DNA of 64,000 nt from Otis tarda (Eukaryota > Chordata > Aves > Otidiformes > Otididae). The stretch covers positions 166,110,053 through 166,174,052 of the forward strand of contig CM048552.1 of assembly GCA_026413225.1 (NCBI GenBank). The letters are read 5' to 3'. The notes below the pieces were generated by a model. That model made no database searches, was not told the origin of the DNA, and worked only from the letters and a program-made list of their open reading frames with translations. Within the stretch, counting starts at the first letter, position 1. Each line of letters starts with the position of its first letter. Made by a program: the position numbers and the translations under genes. This document shows positions 49,113-62,243 of the stretch, piece by piece.

Positions 49113-51757
49113 CCACCAAAGAATCTATTTAAGAAGTGAAGACTTTTGTTTTAGAAATCTCCAGATCAATGTCTTCAGTGTTAGACTTTTTAGAGACAAA
49201 GAAAAATCACTACTCAGGCAGTTATTGTATTGCTTTATGAGGTACACATATGCTTCACAAAATGCAGCTACCTGAACTAACTCCTCCAATCAGAATGAGG
49301 AAGAGTTGTATTGAAATAATACTTTCTCTGATATGTACTGAATTTTGGTTGTAGAATTGGTGTTCATTCCTAAAATTACTGTTTAGGAGATGGGGCTATG
49401 TAGTTTCACTTCATGCTAATTCCAGAAGAGCATTTGTAGAAATAGCTAATGTATTTGTAAGAATAGTATTCATGAAAGGCTATGAATGCTGACTCTGTTG
49501 GCAGGGTAACCTACTGACTCTAATGTCATGGCAGAATTTTGTTGGGAGAGATGCAAAGTGAGAACCATATCACGCATCATCTCTCTAAGGCCAATTTAAT
49601 GGTTCTCACTTATTTCTACCACTCTCTGTGTCCTGTTTCAAATTTGGTATAAGAAATTTGATCTTAGCAACAGTTACATAAAAAAGTTAATCTTTTTCTT
49701 TTTTTTTTTTTGTTTTCTGCTCATATAAGATTAATCTGTTAAGTTAGAGTTAGAGCTGGGCAGATGTAGTCAATGTCTCATTTATTTGACTGGTGCTTTC
49801 AGGTAGGCTTTACTCATGGCAACTTGCTTGTAAGTGTAAATACAGGTCCAATGCTTCTTCATTTAAATTGCAGAGATATTTACCTAATTATCTTTTGAGG
49901 ACACAAGTAGATACCTTTATCATATCATAACTATTCCTGAATGCTCTTCAGTTGCAGATAATGCTCATCTAAATTTATCATTTTATAAAGGAGGAAGTAA
50001 CCTGTGATACACATGCTTAAATTCCCATTGTAGACAATGGAAATACAGAATAGGATGCGGTTGCCTAAATATAAGCATGTCTTTCATTTTAAACCCCTAA
50101 AATGTCCACCTTTAGCTGCCATGTAGAAAAGTGCTTCGTTAAGGGAACTTCCTAAGGTCTTCCAAAGGTCTGCTATCGCACCCCAAATGTTAACTTTTTT
50201 TTTGTGAGAAAGTGCGTCATGTCCCAAATCAATACAGTCAGTAGAAGCTGAAGAGCATTTCTGCTTTGCTTAAATTTGGCATACAGATCTGGCCAGCAGA
50301 ATAGTTCTCCATGCTCCACTGGCTACATTAACTCAAATAAATAAGGCAGAATGGCTTAGGGTGATCTCAAATTGTATGGCTTCTATGCTTAGAAAATTGA
50401 AATATATAAGACAGAAAAGCCTATATGTTCATTACTTTTTCTAGTGATTCTTTTTTTTTTTTTTGTAATATGTTAAGTAGACAATAGATCCAAGTTTCTG
50501 TCCTTCTGTACTTCCAATAAAGACAGCTTTCTGTTTCCAAATTGATAGTGTCACACAATTAGGATGTTGTGGGGAAGGGGAGGGCTGGGTTTGAGTTTAG
50601 TATATTTTAGCAATTTAGCAATGTTGCTACTGTCACTAGCCTCTCACTACTCTTTTTTTTTTTTTTTCTGTCTACTTGTCCAAGGAAGCTAACAACTTTT
50701 GTTTCAAAATCAGATACACAGCATTTATACTAGCCTTCTGCCGTAATCCGAAAGAACTTAAATATCTGCTTTATTGTCATGATGTGAATGCTCTTACTGT
50801 AACATCAAGGACAATGCACATGCATAGTATCAGGCATTTTTAAGTATACCATCTAATCAGAAACTATGTTTATTCAAGTTGATTACAATAAAGATGATTG
50901 ACTTTATAAAGGTCAATTTCAACTTAGCTCAAAACAGATGTTTTAGTTTTGGTAATGGTAAACATTTCTAATCCTGATCAAAGTTTGCTCAGTTATTTTC
51001 CCACTTGCACAGAATTCAATTTATTTCAGTTCACTCAAAGTCATTGGAAGGACTTCTTATTGCTTAAAATAGTGAAAGATCATCACTGATGTCCACTAAT
51101 GCAATTCACATGTATCTGCAAAAAGCCAGAAGTGTCTATCCTGGATGTGAGACTTTAAATTGAACCAAGAGGGGATTAATGTTATCCAAACACTGATTCA
51201 CAAAGAAATAACATTGAACGTTGCAGTTTCAACTGATGTTGAAAGCTGAAGTGAGATAAATTGTAAAGCAACATTTTACATTGCATTTGCAAGTGGTAAT
51301 ATCACTGAAGGGCCAGCTACATGAGCTGTTGTTGCAAAGTTCATACAAGAATTACTTACACTGGAATTATAAACAATCCTTTATTTTGTTTGAGGAAGGT
51401 AGTTACTAGTGTAAAACCTATATCACAGTTCTAAATAATCTTGTCTAATATGGAATTCTGATGTAGAAGTGTTTCCATCCATCCATCTGTGCTACAATTT
51501 TGACTTCTTTTAAGACCTTTGTTGCTTGGACTAAAATTTTAGTCTCAAATCCAAGAAGCTATGCAGAAGAGTCAGTTTATTAGTTGAAACAAAGCTGACA
51601 AATTATTTGGCTTTCTGCAGACAGCTTGCATGCTTTTGCACATTACTATGCTATTTTTTCACTGCACTGAACTAAAGAAACCGGAAGTATCATATTGAGT
51701 ATTTTGTTTAGCAAACAAAACCTTTCCATTTCAGTGGTTAGACTACTATAGATTATC
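48975..51757. other. Non-coding, AT-rich
   Basis: No gene or interspersed repeat recognised. A GATA microsatellite is listed separately; T runs at about 49700-49711, 50450-50464 and 50653-50668. Confidence 0.5.
49082..49112. repeat. Tetranucleotide microsatellite (TAGA)n
   Basis: About seven perfect TAGA units; likely polymorphic. Confidence 0.95.
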
Positions 51758-51880
51758 AGAATAAGAGAACTACAGATTCATCCAGGTTGGAAAGGATGCC
51801 AGGAGGTCTCTAATTCAACTTCCATGCAAAGAAAAGTCCATACTGAATTCAGACCAACTTGTTTAGGCTTTATTTAACTG
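51758..51880 (-). mobile_element. Old CR1-like 3' remnant
   Basis: ACAGATTCATCCAGGTTGGA followed by AAGGATGCCAGGAGGTCTCT and TTCAACTTCCATGC resembles the inverted 3' region of an older avian CR1 subfamily. Beyond about 51830 the match is weak. Confidence 0.5.
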
Positions 51881-52019
51881 AGTCTTACAGTGATAGTTCT
51901 TCATGTGATGGTGAGGCCACCATCACATAAAACTTCAGTTTCTCCTGATAATTTCCTAGGCTGTGTGCATTTGTGTGTGAGCCACCTTCTTACCTGCTTT
52001 ATCCTTCACATGAATTCAC

Positions 52020-53290
52020 TTATATCCATCACCCTACCCCATGTACCCTTGTCTTACCTTCCCTCGCTTAACTGCAACCTCTTATCACCATCTGCTGATA
52101 TTAATAGTTTAAAGCCTTCATCATCAGTCTGGCAAGTCCTGCTGGCAAGAATGCTCATACTTTGTCAAATGGATCTCATGTTCCACTAGCAGTCCTTATT
52201 TCTCAGAAATCACTGTCATAAAAATCAAAGCACTGCTTGTGATAACAGCCACACATCCATTTATTCTCTCTCAGGACGTGTCCATTCATACCTGAGCCTT
52301 TCCTCTCTCATCCGTAAGATCAAGGAGAAAAACCACCTTTGTCCTCACTGCTCTGTACTCACTGCTGATTGCTCCAGGTCTCCCTTAGCAGAATTACTGA
52401 TGCACACATGGAGGAACAAAAAGTCTGAAGGCCACATGAGCCTTGTCAGCCCCTATGCAACATCCTAGATCAAAGCCCCAGTGAACAACAAGCCTCCTGT
52501 GGCAGCAGTTCTGGTTGGCAGGTGGGTACTTTCATATCCTGTATAACAGAGTCTCAAAACATTATTGCCTGCTGCTTCCTCTTGGTGCCAATGCTTGGTT
52601 AAGGCCCAGCTGGCTCTGAAGTCTACTTTAATGGGCTCTGTTCCCTTTCCTTGGCTATTAGTGCAATGTACCAATTCTGTAAATTCAGATCTGAAGGCTG
52701 AGGAGCCTTTCTCCTGCTGCCAGAGAACATAAGTTCCCATCCATCCCTATCTTAGAAGTGTCCATCCACATTCATTCAAGTGTAGTCTTTCATTATCCCT
52801 CCTTCTATGCATTCTGTAGCTCAGCCTCTTGCCTCTACAGTCTCCACAGATCACACAAGCCTCACACAAAATCACTCATCCTCCCTGATGCTACAGAGTC
52901 TGGTTGCCTCCCCTCACAGGTGAAGCCACTATCACTCTGACTCCACCCTGCCCCAAGTAAAGCAACAGATATAAGCCCTGGGAGGCAGCAATCTTCCTCT
53001 GACACTCTGACCCAGGGCCTGCAATGTGTCAGGGTGCTTCCTCCAACCAAGGCTGGCCCTAAGTGAGGACACCACCATTGCTGTGCAGTCCCATCCTGTC
53101 TGGAGCAGAGTTTCTGGATCCCCTTTACAGACACTGCCAAGAAAAGTGCTCCGCAAACAGCCAAAGTCCCTGTTAGCTCATCCTGCTTCTTGGGCACTGT
53201 GATCTGACTCACTTGCCAAAAAGGTGTTCCCGTTGCAGGGGAACAGTAGATCACTTGCTCGTCAGTAGGCAGTTGTTTAGCAAACACTCA
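52020..53290 (-). pseudogene. CR1 ORF1-like remnant (esterase-type ORF), heavily decayed
   Basis: This region is richer in G+C than its flanks. Minus-strand translation gives pieces that match the CR1 first ORF as I recall it. MVVSSLRASLG with CCLPGL or LPPRAYICC sits where the SGNH-type GDSLLRGTE...CCLPGA block is expected. Near 52190-52120, GLLVEHEIHLTKYEHS matches the C-terminal GLLVEHGIHLTRWG-type block, followed in another frame by TDDEGFKLLISADGDK. Open segments at 52465-52740 and 52862-53287 are what remains of the frame. Several frameshifts are needed, and the nucleophile motif is not intact. The matches are short, so the family call is moderate. Confidence 0.5.
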
Positions 53291-54081
53291 AAGAGAATAT
53301 GAACATAGAGGGATCAATCTCCTGTGTTTTGTAATACAATTAACTAGAAAATTTTCTTGATTGACTTTTTTTTTGTCATATATTGTCTTATGTACTTTAT
53401 CTTAACTTCAGAAATAGTTAGGCATATTGTAATTTTTAACTAAAATACTATAATAATAAAAATGTTAATACTGACTAATTAGGTAAAAAAAAAATCAGGA
53501 GTGAAATGTGTGCTTCACAAAAAACAGAAGTACCAAATATTTTAAAGGACATAGAAAAGAGATTTGAAGGCTTCAAGAGAGCTTTTTTCCTCCATCAGTT
53601 TTATAGGGTTATTTTGGCACAATTTCAAATGATGACTAAAGTAAAACTTTCTACCAACATACAATTTCCTGGCAAATTAATTATTGTTCTTGTTGATCAT
53701 AGATGAGGTAGGTAGGAAAGTCTATTTTTAATTTTCCTAGAATCTCAGTGTTTATGACCCTGTTTTCCACTTAGAATTTTGCCAAGTTTCAAACATTAGG
53801 GATGAAATAGTCTGTGTATGTTGTCTCCTGCTAAATACTTAAGTAAGTTTCAATTAAACTCCTCAAACATTTTTTTTCAGAATGTGGTAGGGAGGGAAAA
53901 AATAGGTTACCAAAAAAAAAAAAAAAAGGAAAGATAAAATTCTCTTGGCACTCCAACACTTTTTGACATCTTGAGAGGCAGGAATGTCTTCCCTTTTAAT
54001 TTCCCAAGGTAGTCACCTCAGTATCTTTAACATGATTTTTATTGCTCAGTTAATAACATCAAAGTACAAGAAATTGAAAAA
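53291..54081. other. Non-coding, AT-rich
   Basis: Nothing identifiable; a 15-base A run at about 53913-53927. Confidence 0.45.
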
Positions 54082-54086
54082 CCTAC

Positions 54087-55265
54087 TCTTCTGGTTTCAT
54101 TTGGTGAGGGGGGAGGGGCTATGGTGGCAGCTTCTTTAAGAAGCTGCTAGAAGTTTCTCCCTTTTGTTCAGAGGACTCGGCCAGGCCTAGGGCGGACCTG
54201 CTGCTGGCCAAGGCTGAGCCAATTGGCAGCAGAATGTTCCGTGATAACGCCTCTTCAATAATATATTTAAGAAGGGGAAAAACAGAAAAAAAAAAAAAAA
54301 AAAGAAAAGAAAAAGAGAAGATGTGAAGACACTAAGCAGGGGTAAAGAGGTGGAAGCGTGAGCCTTGTGGGCCTTGCAGGCCTCACCCTCTGGCCTCCCG
54401 CCAGGCAGTCAACTGGGCCCGACTCAGCCCAGCCCGGCTGCAAGAAGTGGAGAGGAGATGGGATGCGAAGAGAACAAGAGAGGTATCTGCCTGCCTGTTG
54501 TGAAGAATTTCTTGTGAGAGGAATGGCTGAGATGCCAAAGTCAGTGAAGAAGGAGAGGGAGCAGTAATGCAGCTACTGGCCAGAATTCCCCCGCAGCCTG
54601 TGGTGAAGACCATGGTGGAGCAGGTTGTCCCCCTGCAGCCCATGGAGGTCCACAGAGGAGCAGAGATCCACCTGCAGCCAGTGGAGGACCCCACACTGGG
54701 GCAGGTGGATGCCTGAAGGAGGCTGTGGCCTGTGGAGGGCCCGCCGGGGCAGCTGTTCTGGAGGGACTGCACCTCGTGGAAGAGATGACCCACGCCGGAG
54801 CAGTTTTACAAAGGACTGCAGCCTGTGGGTGGGACTCCATGATGGAGCAGGGGAGGAATGTGAGGAGTTCTTCCCCCGACAATGAAGCAGCGGCGTAAAG
54901 TGACAAGTGATGAACTGACTGTAACCCCCATTCCCTCTTCCCCCGCTATGCTGCTCAAGCGGGCAAGGCGGTATAGATAACGTTAAGCCCGGGAAGAGGG
55001 AGGGGTATGAGGGAGGTTATAATGTTCTCTGTCTCATTATCCTGCGTTGTTTTTAGTGATAAATGAATAGTCGAGTCTGTTTTGACCGTGACGTTAATTT
55101 TAAGGATTTCTCCCTATCCTTATCTCAAACCTTGAGCCTTTTTTTTCTTATATTATCTATAATAAAACTTTGAGCCTTTTTTTCATATATCCTATTCTCT
55201 CAGAGGGTGGGGAGAGTAAAAGAGGGACTGTGTATTCCGGTCCCAATTGGGGCTGAACTACAACA
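54087..55265 (+). mobile_element. Copy C of the large LTR: solo LTR with 5-bp target duplication
   Basis: Starts TCTTCTGGTTTCATTTGGTG (terminal TG decayed to TC) and ends GGGGCTGAACTACAACA. It is flanked by the exact 5-bp repeat CCTAC (54082-54086 and 55266-55270). It is colinear with copy B over its whole 1179 bp, with small indels: a longer A run at 54285-54303 and an extra CTATAATAAAACTTTGAG segment near 55157. The CCAAT and TATA-like elements are kept. The first AATAAA of copy B is GATAAA here (55060), and an AATAAA lies downstream at 55161-55166. Its target duplication differs from that of copy B, so the two are separate insertions and not the two ends of one provirus. Confidence 0.9.
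54219..54271 (+). promoter_or_regulatory. LTR promoter elements (CCAAT and TATA-like), copy C
   Basis: CCAAT at 54219-54223 and TATATTTAAG at 54262-54271, in the same relative positions as in copy B. Confidence 0.55.
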
Positions 55266-55270
55266 CCTAC

Positions 55271-58200
55271 CTCTATATATCCAGACATTTTTTAGAATTC
55301 TACAGCTAAATTCTGAAAATTTCTACTGCATTGGGAACTTTCTGCTATTTGATTGACCTGTGCATATACTTTTCTCTGAGAGTGAGTGAACACTTGCTAT
55401 CCTAGTAATCCAAGTAATGAGGAAAATTTCCCTTAAAGCATTCGTTCTGACTGGACCAATTATGTCAGGAAGTTTGGGGGGGGGGGTTTAGTACTCTTTC
55501 TGCTTGCCCTAGTAACATCAAGAGAAAAAAAAAAAGATGGAGAATCAGAAAAGTTATTTTAAAAAAATCTGAAGAGTAAGGAGGAAGTGAGATAGATGTT
55601 ACATCATTCAGAAATTTGGAGGACTGAATTTTACATTAATTATGTTTTTTGCTGCATATCTGGTTTCTTTTATATTTTAACTTTGATATAGAAGAACACC
55701 AAAATAAGTATTTGAAATCATATATTGCCAGAAACATTACTGAAAACACTTGTTGCTTTAAACAACAACAACAAAAATTTTAAAAAAGCAAACAAAGAAA
55801 ATATCCCTGCTCAGTGTGTTTTAGGATAGGGTCTCCTATTTCCATGGAAAGACTTATTATGAAATACAGAATTCATTTATTTATTTGTATTTTCAGTATT
55901 TGAATTAAAAGAATACATATGATATATGTTTTATTTGTTATAAACACAGGGTTTATATACTGTTCACACACAAATAATTGTAACTTCTTCACAAAATTAT
56001 GTGTAAAGCAGAAAACATAAATTGTCCTTTATTTAGTGTTTCCAGTAATTTTAAGATTTTTTTAGATAAGTCAATAAAGTGATGTGTGACTTCTAAAATC
56101 TTCAGCATAATCTGATCAGTATAACATTAGGAACATTAATCAAGAAGTCTTGAAAGAAAAATATTTTTTTTTTGTTTTCCTCTTTTATAGTAAATAATCT
56201 ATGGACTCCTCTCCAGATGGCATCAAGCAAAACACTTTTGGAAATCTTCTAAATTACATAATTCAAAACTACTATTTTGTGCAGAGTAGGAATTCTGTCC
56301 TTGACAGACTATAACTCATGAATTCTTTACTGTGAAGGAAAACAGAATATTATTAAAGAAACCAATATTCAGTTTGCCTATGTTATCTCAGAGGGAACAT
56401 AAAGTTTAATGAAGTTTGAAATGATTAGACCTTGATATGGTTACTATGGCACTCCAAGATTTAGGAGGTTAAACTATATTCTCAACATTACAGTTTAAAA
56501 AGTTTAAAACTGAATGAAAATTCTTTTCTGAGGTTATCTATTAAAAATGGTACAATTAAAGCACTATGGAATGTTGAATGTTAGTGTAGTGCCTCAAACT
56601 TCTGTGTCAGTCAAATCAGATTTTTTTTTCTTTCTTTATCACACATATCATGAGAATACACCGTGCCAACCACATGCTCTTAGTGTAGAAATGTACAAAG
56701 GATCAACAGCTGCTCAAAAGAACAAGAAGGCTGGATATGAGCATGTCTAACTGCTTTTTTTTTTTTTCAGAGCCCTGAGAGTACTCTTCATTCCTGTTGT
56801 GAAATTCAACAAGGGACAATAATTTTTTTTTTTTTTCTCAACTGACTGAAATAAGGTTCATGCTTAACCTGCTCTGTTCTGTCTTTGAACAGTAAAAGCT
56901 CATAGCTTCCAGGTGAGATGTGACAGTAAAATTCACTGTGTGCAATGAAGATTAAATTGGTATACCTTCAAGAGACAAAGCTCCAGACTTGGGAGGGGTC
57001 AAAGTTTGCTGTGAGCCAGTAATATAGATTAGGGTTAATGTTCTTTTGGAGTCTTTGAGACCCTGTTTAGCTTCTACTGAAATCAATGGAAAAATCCCAG
57101 TTGCCATGATGCAGCCTTGAGCTCTTAGATTCTTGCTCCATTTTGTAAAGTAGGTAACAGCATTATAGAAAAGGTCAGTCATATACATTTTACTTATGCA
57201 GCCAGTGACTTTGCAAGTGAATGTAATTATCTGCATAGCAAGAATTTCCCAGATGAATAATGCTTTGAAGATCATATCCCATATTGTAAAATATTTCATG
57301 ATTCCTAAGGATAAAAACATTTTAAAGATCCATATCAAGGTCCTGTTAAAAAATGAATGTGTTTATAATTCCTAAATGTAAAAGATCTCTCTGCAATAGA
57401 AATAACTGAGAATTTGGTGTAACAATTAGTCACAAGTGCCACTCCTTATTTACATTTTTTTTTGATAGGGAAAAGTTGAAAAAAAATACTATCTTTGATT
57501 TTTAATTGTAGAAGACAATTTTAATTAATGATTATTCATTTGTTATAAGTTGACTAGTGAAAGAGAGACTTGAATACTGCAATACTCTGTATTATACTGT
57601 CGATAAAATTATAAGATGAAAGTACTGTAGATCTGGGTTTTTTGCAGCTTTTTTTTTTCTAGTGCTCAGAAAATATTCATAGACATTTTATAGAGCTAAG
57701 GTTCAGAATCCTAAATCTGAACATCCCTGAGCTTATAATTTGTAATATAAGTTATTAAAATATTTTTGGTATAACCATAACACTAGAAAATGAGCATAAC
57801 GAATAAGGATTTCATATTTGTCCTACTTTTGCCACAAACTCAAAACTCAGAACACAAGTTTACAAATGTGATAAAGTATACAGGAAAATAGGCAGTGGTT
57901 AATGCTTATTTCTGAAGTACAGAATAATTAAGAATGTACAAAATATTGTGAAAAGAAACAAAGACATAAAAAAGCTCAGGTTCAAATTAAATTTCTTAAA
58001 CATTCCTAAATATTATTAAGCAATATAATCATCATTAATAGGAAATGTCACAGTGAAGATAGGAATGACATCACCTTCTTGGAGAAATTGTGGAGCTGTT
58101 CTGTATTTTCAACATCAATGGCATCCTTTAGATTTCTCCTCTGTTACCTAAGAAGAGAACTCCCTATGAATCTTATGCTGGATGACTATATTCTGTTTAT

Positions 58201-61200
58201 TCTCCTGATTTTCTAGTATAGCCTGAGAATAGTGTAAGGTAAAGTATGGAAACACATAGCATACAAACTATCCTTTATGATACTGGTAAAGTTATTCTCA
58301 AACACTTTCTTTCTAACTTCACTTTTCTTTATAATGACAAATATATTATAGCAGAGTCTGAAAACAAAAGCCTGTTTCAGATCCTTTCAAAAGCTGAAGA
58401 CAGCCATAAATATCAGAATGATTCCTGTGATGCAAAGAGAAGGGTGAAGTGCAGTTGTGCAAGCAAATAATACTATTTCCTTCAAAAAAACATTTAAATG
58501 CATCAGCTATTTGAATAATTCTAAAGGCATAATCCTCAAACACTGAGGGAAAGACTTTATTATGGTCATAGTTTTTGTGTTATTTTTCACTACAAGCTTT
58601 TAAATAATTTTTTAAAAAATAATTATGCATTAATCCAAGTTACAGTAAATAAAATGCATAACAGAGCATTTCCGTTCCCCCCACCGCCAAAACATGACTT
58701 ATTGTCTCTAGAAATGGTTGACCTTTTTTTTTTAAAAATGAGAAAATTGCAAGATAATAAAATTAACTGTTTCAAAGAGTCAAATCATTAAAACTTAAAT
58801 ATATCCTGAACATCATTATCTACTTCATTCCAAAAGTTAAAAATGTCAAATAGGTGTAGTCCACTGTTTACATAACCAAAATTATATGAATGTTTTTAAT
58901 TTAAGTAAAAAAAAAATTGGCAGGTACCCACAAAAAAAAAAAATTCTAAACCAAATGTGAAATTATAGTTTATTTCAGTTTTCGGTCCAGAATATGTGTT
59001 AACAATACAAAGGTTCTTTCCTTACATGGGCATAGCATTTGAAAGAATCAAAAAGTAGGGGAAAACTACAAATTATCATATGCAAATCAGAATTTTTATT
59101 TTAACTTGGGAATCACTGATATATGACATCTTAGTTTTACCCTTATTTCACATACATTTTTACAACACAAGATGAGAGCAAGGCAGATATAACAATGATC
59201 ATTAAAAACTGCACATTAATGTTCATCATTTTCAGTTACTGTTTTCAAGTTATTGAAATGTCATGGTGAATATTCTATTCTATTAATATTCTATTAATTC
59301 TATATTTAAAAAAATACAAAGAAAGCAGTATATCTATTTACTTACTTAAAAAAAAAAACAAACAAAAAAACACATTAAACCAATGTAAAAAAAAAAATAT
59401 TTTATTGACATTTTACAGCAAGGCCATTAAGACTCATAGATGAATATGTTACTAGGGAAAAACAATGGCCTTTAAATATAAAAGTAGAAAATAAATTCAT
59501 GACAGAGTTGCATGATGGGCATGTATGGCATCTGACCACCTGTCAGTATAAACTTAACATGAATCATATTTAAACATAGAATCATATTTTTGCTGAAGAA
59601 ACCAAATAAAATAACATCAGTGTTGTGTGGAAATACCATTCCTGATCTGGCATACAATTATGTTGGTGTGGATTGATAGTAAATGATCTGGCATCTACCA
59701 GCCTGTAATGATTCTTTTGTACATGCAGTAAGAAATTTGAATGATAAAGGTGAATGGTTCTGTATATAACACAGACATGGCAGTTTTGGTTATAGTCTAA
59801 GAATCAATTTATTATCTCATGAAATCTGACTTAAAAGTTTGAAAAGACAGTTAAATATGAGATGGTTAGAATGGCTTAATGAGGTATAGCCTGTGACACA
59901 CACATTACAGTGACAATACTGATGTTCCTTGCCACTCCAAATAAAAATACATTTACTTAAATCTCTCTTGTTGGAGAGAGCTTTCTGTATTCTATTAAGT
60001 CATATATCTCATTTTAATGACCTGGTATATCCTTATATTTATCTAAATCATTGGAAGAGGACAAAAAAAAAAAAAAAAGGAAAAAGATTGTGTCAAACCC
60101 ACCTTCAGAAAAATCTTCCTCACTCCTTTTCATGTCAAAGTGCGAGAGAGAGTTTCTGACCTGAAGCATAATGTTAATGTTTAACTTAGTTCTTTTAGTC
60201 AGGATACTCTGTGGTTTGTAGGTAAAGCACTCCTAAATTAGAAGCATACCAAGCAAAATTTACTAGTAGCTTCTTGTAATCCCCAAAATAAGCCCACCAA
60301 TTTAGTATAACTGGAGAAGCATTTTTTGCACTCAGTGACCCCATAAAAAATAGGATTGTCATTGCTAAAGAAAGGCCACATGCCTTACACTCACTGTCCT
60401 TTATGCTGACTGTGCAAGGCCCTAGTCTTGGCCAGCTGTTAGCAATTTATTATAGGAAACAGCTGCATGAGCTTGGCACCAGGTGTCTTTTTTTTATAAC
60501 ATGCAGTTTGAGTCAGATAATGGTAAAGACTTTGAAAATATGACACAGGTCAAAAACAGAGACTCCAGAACCATAAACAGCTCAGCAACAGTCAAGTGCT
60601 GGTAATTGAAGAAGTTTAACATCAAGAGATAGGAAAAGATAGCTTTTGCCTTAAGAAGGATAAAATAAAATAAAAATAAATAAATAAAAAAACCAACAAG
60701 CAAAGGAACATTCTAGGGGACCTGCTGGGACTGGCAAAGCAGCCTCCATCTCACCCCATCAAGCATGGTGTAAAAGCCTGGGATTTGTCTAGGAACTCAG
60801 CTGTTTAATAAAAGGACAAAATTCTAATTAAGGCATGAGGAGAAAAGATACTCACTTTTGATTTGGCTTCTCTTCTTGAAGGACTCTTTCACCTGACCAT
60901 GTCAATGACTAAGACCATCAAGGACCATAGTGATCAGCACTAGCTCTGTGGCATCAGCTGTGAACATTGGATGTTTAAATATAATGTAGGATACGATTGT
61001 TAAGGACTACTGACTTTAAATATACAGTGATAAAAACTAACCATTGTCCATATGGGTTGTTAATGAATGTTATTCTGGTAAAGTTATATTTTCAAGTCTG
61101 AAACTGGTTTGATTGGATACTTTTTAACACCACTCTCACAACACCCTAATTCTCTGACACACATATACACACACTTAATTGCAAGTTATATCTATAATTG

Positions 61201-61425
61201 ATCATATTTCTAATTAACTTCTCTTTTCTACAATTTAAGTCTTAGTTGTGTGTATAAATAAATTGTGAATTGTCTTTGCAGTCTGTGATTTCCACTATCA
61301 TCCTGTGTCTTTACTCTTCCACACCACATTTCTATCTGAGACCACAGGCAATTCACTCCACACTTGGTACTAGTATAAACTAGGGCTAAACCAAAACAAA
61401 TATACCATATATTAGCTTCAATGTT
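55271..61425. other. Non-coding, AT-rich
   Basis: Over 6 kb without a supported gene. An 11-base G run lies near 55475-55485; many A or T runs occur (for example 56820-56836, 58908-58941, 59346-59398, 60064-60078). The 128-codon minus frame at 56952-57338 lacks recognisable domains. The part at about 60760-61425 is somewhat richer in non-AT words and could include an old LTR, but I could not define ends. Confidence 0.45.
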
Positions 61426-61509
61426 TGTCATAATTTAGCCCTGCTCAGGACTAAGCTACGCAGTCTCTCACTTACTCCCCTCATCCTCGAGGGAAAGTGG
61501 AGAAATAAT
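61426..61509 (-). mobile_element. Copy D of the large LTR, terminal part (left of nested CR1)
   Basis: TGTCATAATTTAGCCCTGCT and CTAAGCTACGCAGTCTCTCA match the inverted terminus of copies A, B and C. The match stops abruptly at 61509 and resumes at 62244 on the far side of a CR1 element. Confidence 0.88.
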
Positions 61510-62243
61510 CCCAGGCACAAATACAGACTGGGCAGAGAATGGATCAAGGCCAGCCTTGAGGAAAAGGACTTGGGAGTGCTGATGGATGAGAAGCTCAACA
61601 TGAGCCAGCAATGCGCCCTTGCGGCCCAGAGGGCCAACCGCCTCCTGGGCTGCATCAAGAGGAGCGTGTCCAGAAGGTCGAGGGAGGTGATTCTCCCCTT
61701 CACTCTGCTCTGGTGAGACCCCACCTGGAGTACTCTGTTCAGTTCTGGAGTCCCCGACATAAGAAGGACATGGACCAGTTGGAGAAGGTCCAGAGGAGGG
61801 CCACGAAGATGATCAGAGGGCTGGAGCACCTCTCCTATGAGGACAGGCTGAGAGAGTTGGGGCTGTTCAGCCTGGAGAAGAGCAGACTCCAGGGAGACCT
61901 TATAGCAGTCTTCCAGTACCTCAAGGGGGCCTACAATAAGAATGGGGAGAGACTGTTCAGTAGGGCCTGTTGTGACAGAACAAGGAGTAATGGTTTAAAA
62001 ATACAGGGAGGTAGATTTAGATTGGATATTAGGAAAAAAAAATTTTACCATGAGGGTTGTAGAACACTGGAACAGGTTGCTCAGAGAGGTAGTGGATGCC
62101 CCATCCCTGGAAACATTCAAGGCCAGGTTGAATGAAGCTCTGAGCAACCTGATCTAGTGGGGGATGTCCCTGCTCCTTGCAGGGGGGTTGGACTAGATGA
62201 CCTTTGAAGGTCCCTTCCAACCCTAACCATTCTATGATTCTAT
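61510..62243 (+). mobile_element. CR1 LINE nested in LTR copy D
   Basis: A 734-bp 5'-truncated CR1 3' end begins in ORF2 codons for [20 protein letters not shown] and runs to the terminal ATTCTATGATTCTATA. The frame breaks at least twice: a base is missing around 61699 (VILP then [10 protein letters not shown]), and an A-run expansion at about 62033-62041 changes [10 protein letters not shown] to [10 protein letters not shown]. The 174-codon frame at 61611-62135 is therefore a chimera of right and wrong frames. It interrupts the LTR, so it is younger than that LTR insertion. Confidence 0.95.

Noticed and set aside
35776..55265. LTR copies B and C as the two ends of one 19-kb provirus
   Set aside because: Their flanking 5-bp duplications differ (CTCTT and CCTAC), each is duplicated on both sides of its own LTR, and the intervening DNA holds unrelated CR1 copies and no gag, pol or env sequence.
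56952..57338. 128-codon minus-strand frame as a gene
   Set aside because: No recognisable domain, no splice or promoter context, and composition expected of AT-rich non-coding DNA.
61611..62135. 174-codon plus-strand frame as an intact gene
   Set aside because: A chimera: the first 30 or so residues and the last 20 or so are in frames other than CR1 ORF2, joined across two frameshifts. Only the middle is genuine CR1 sequence.
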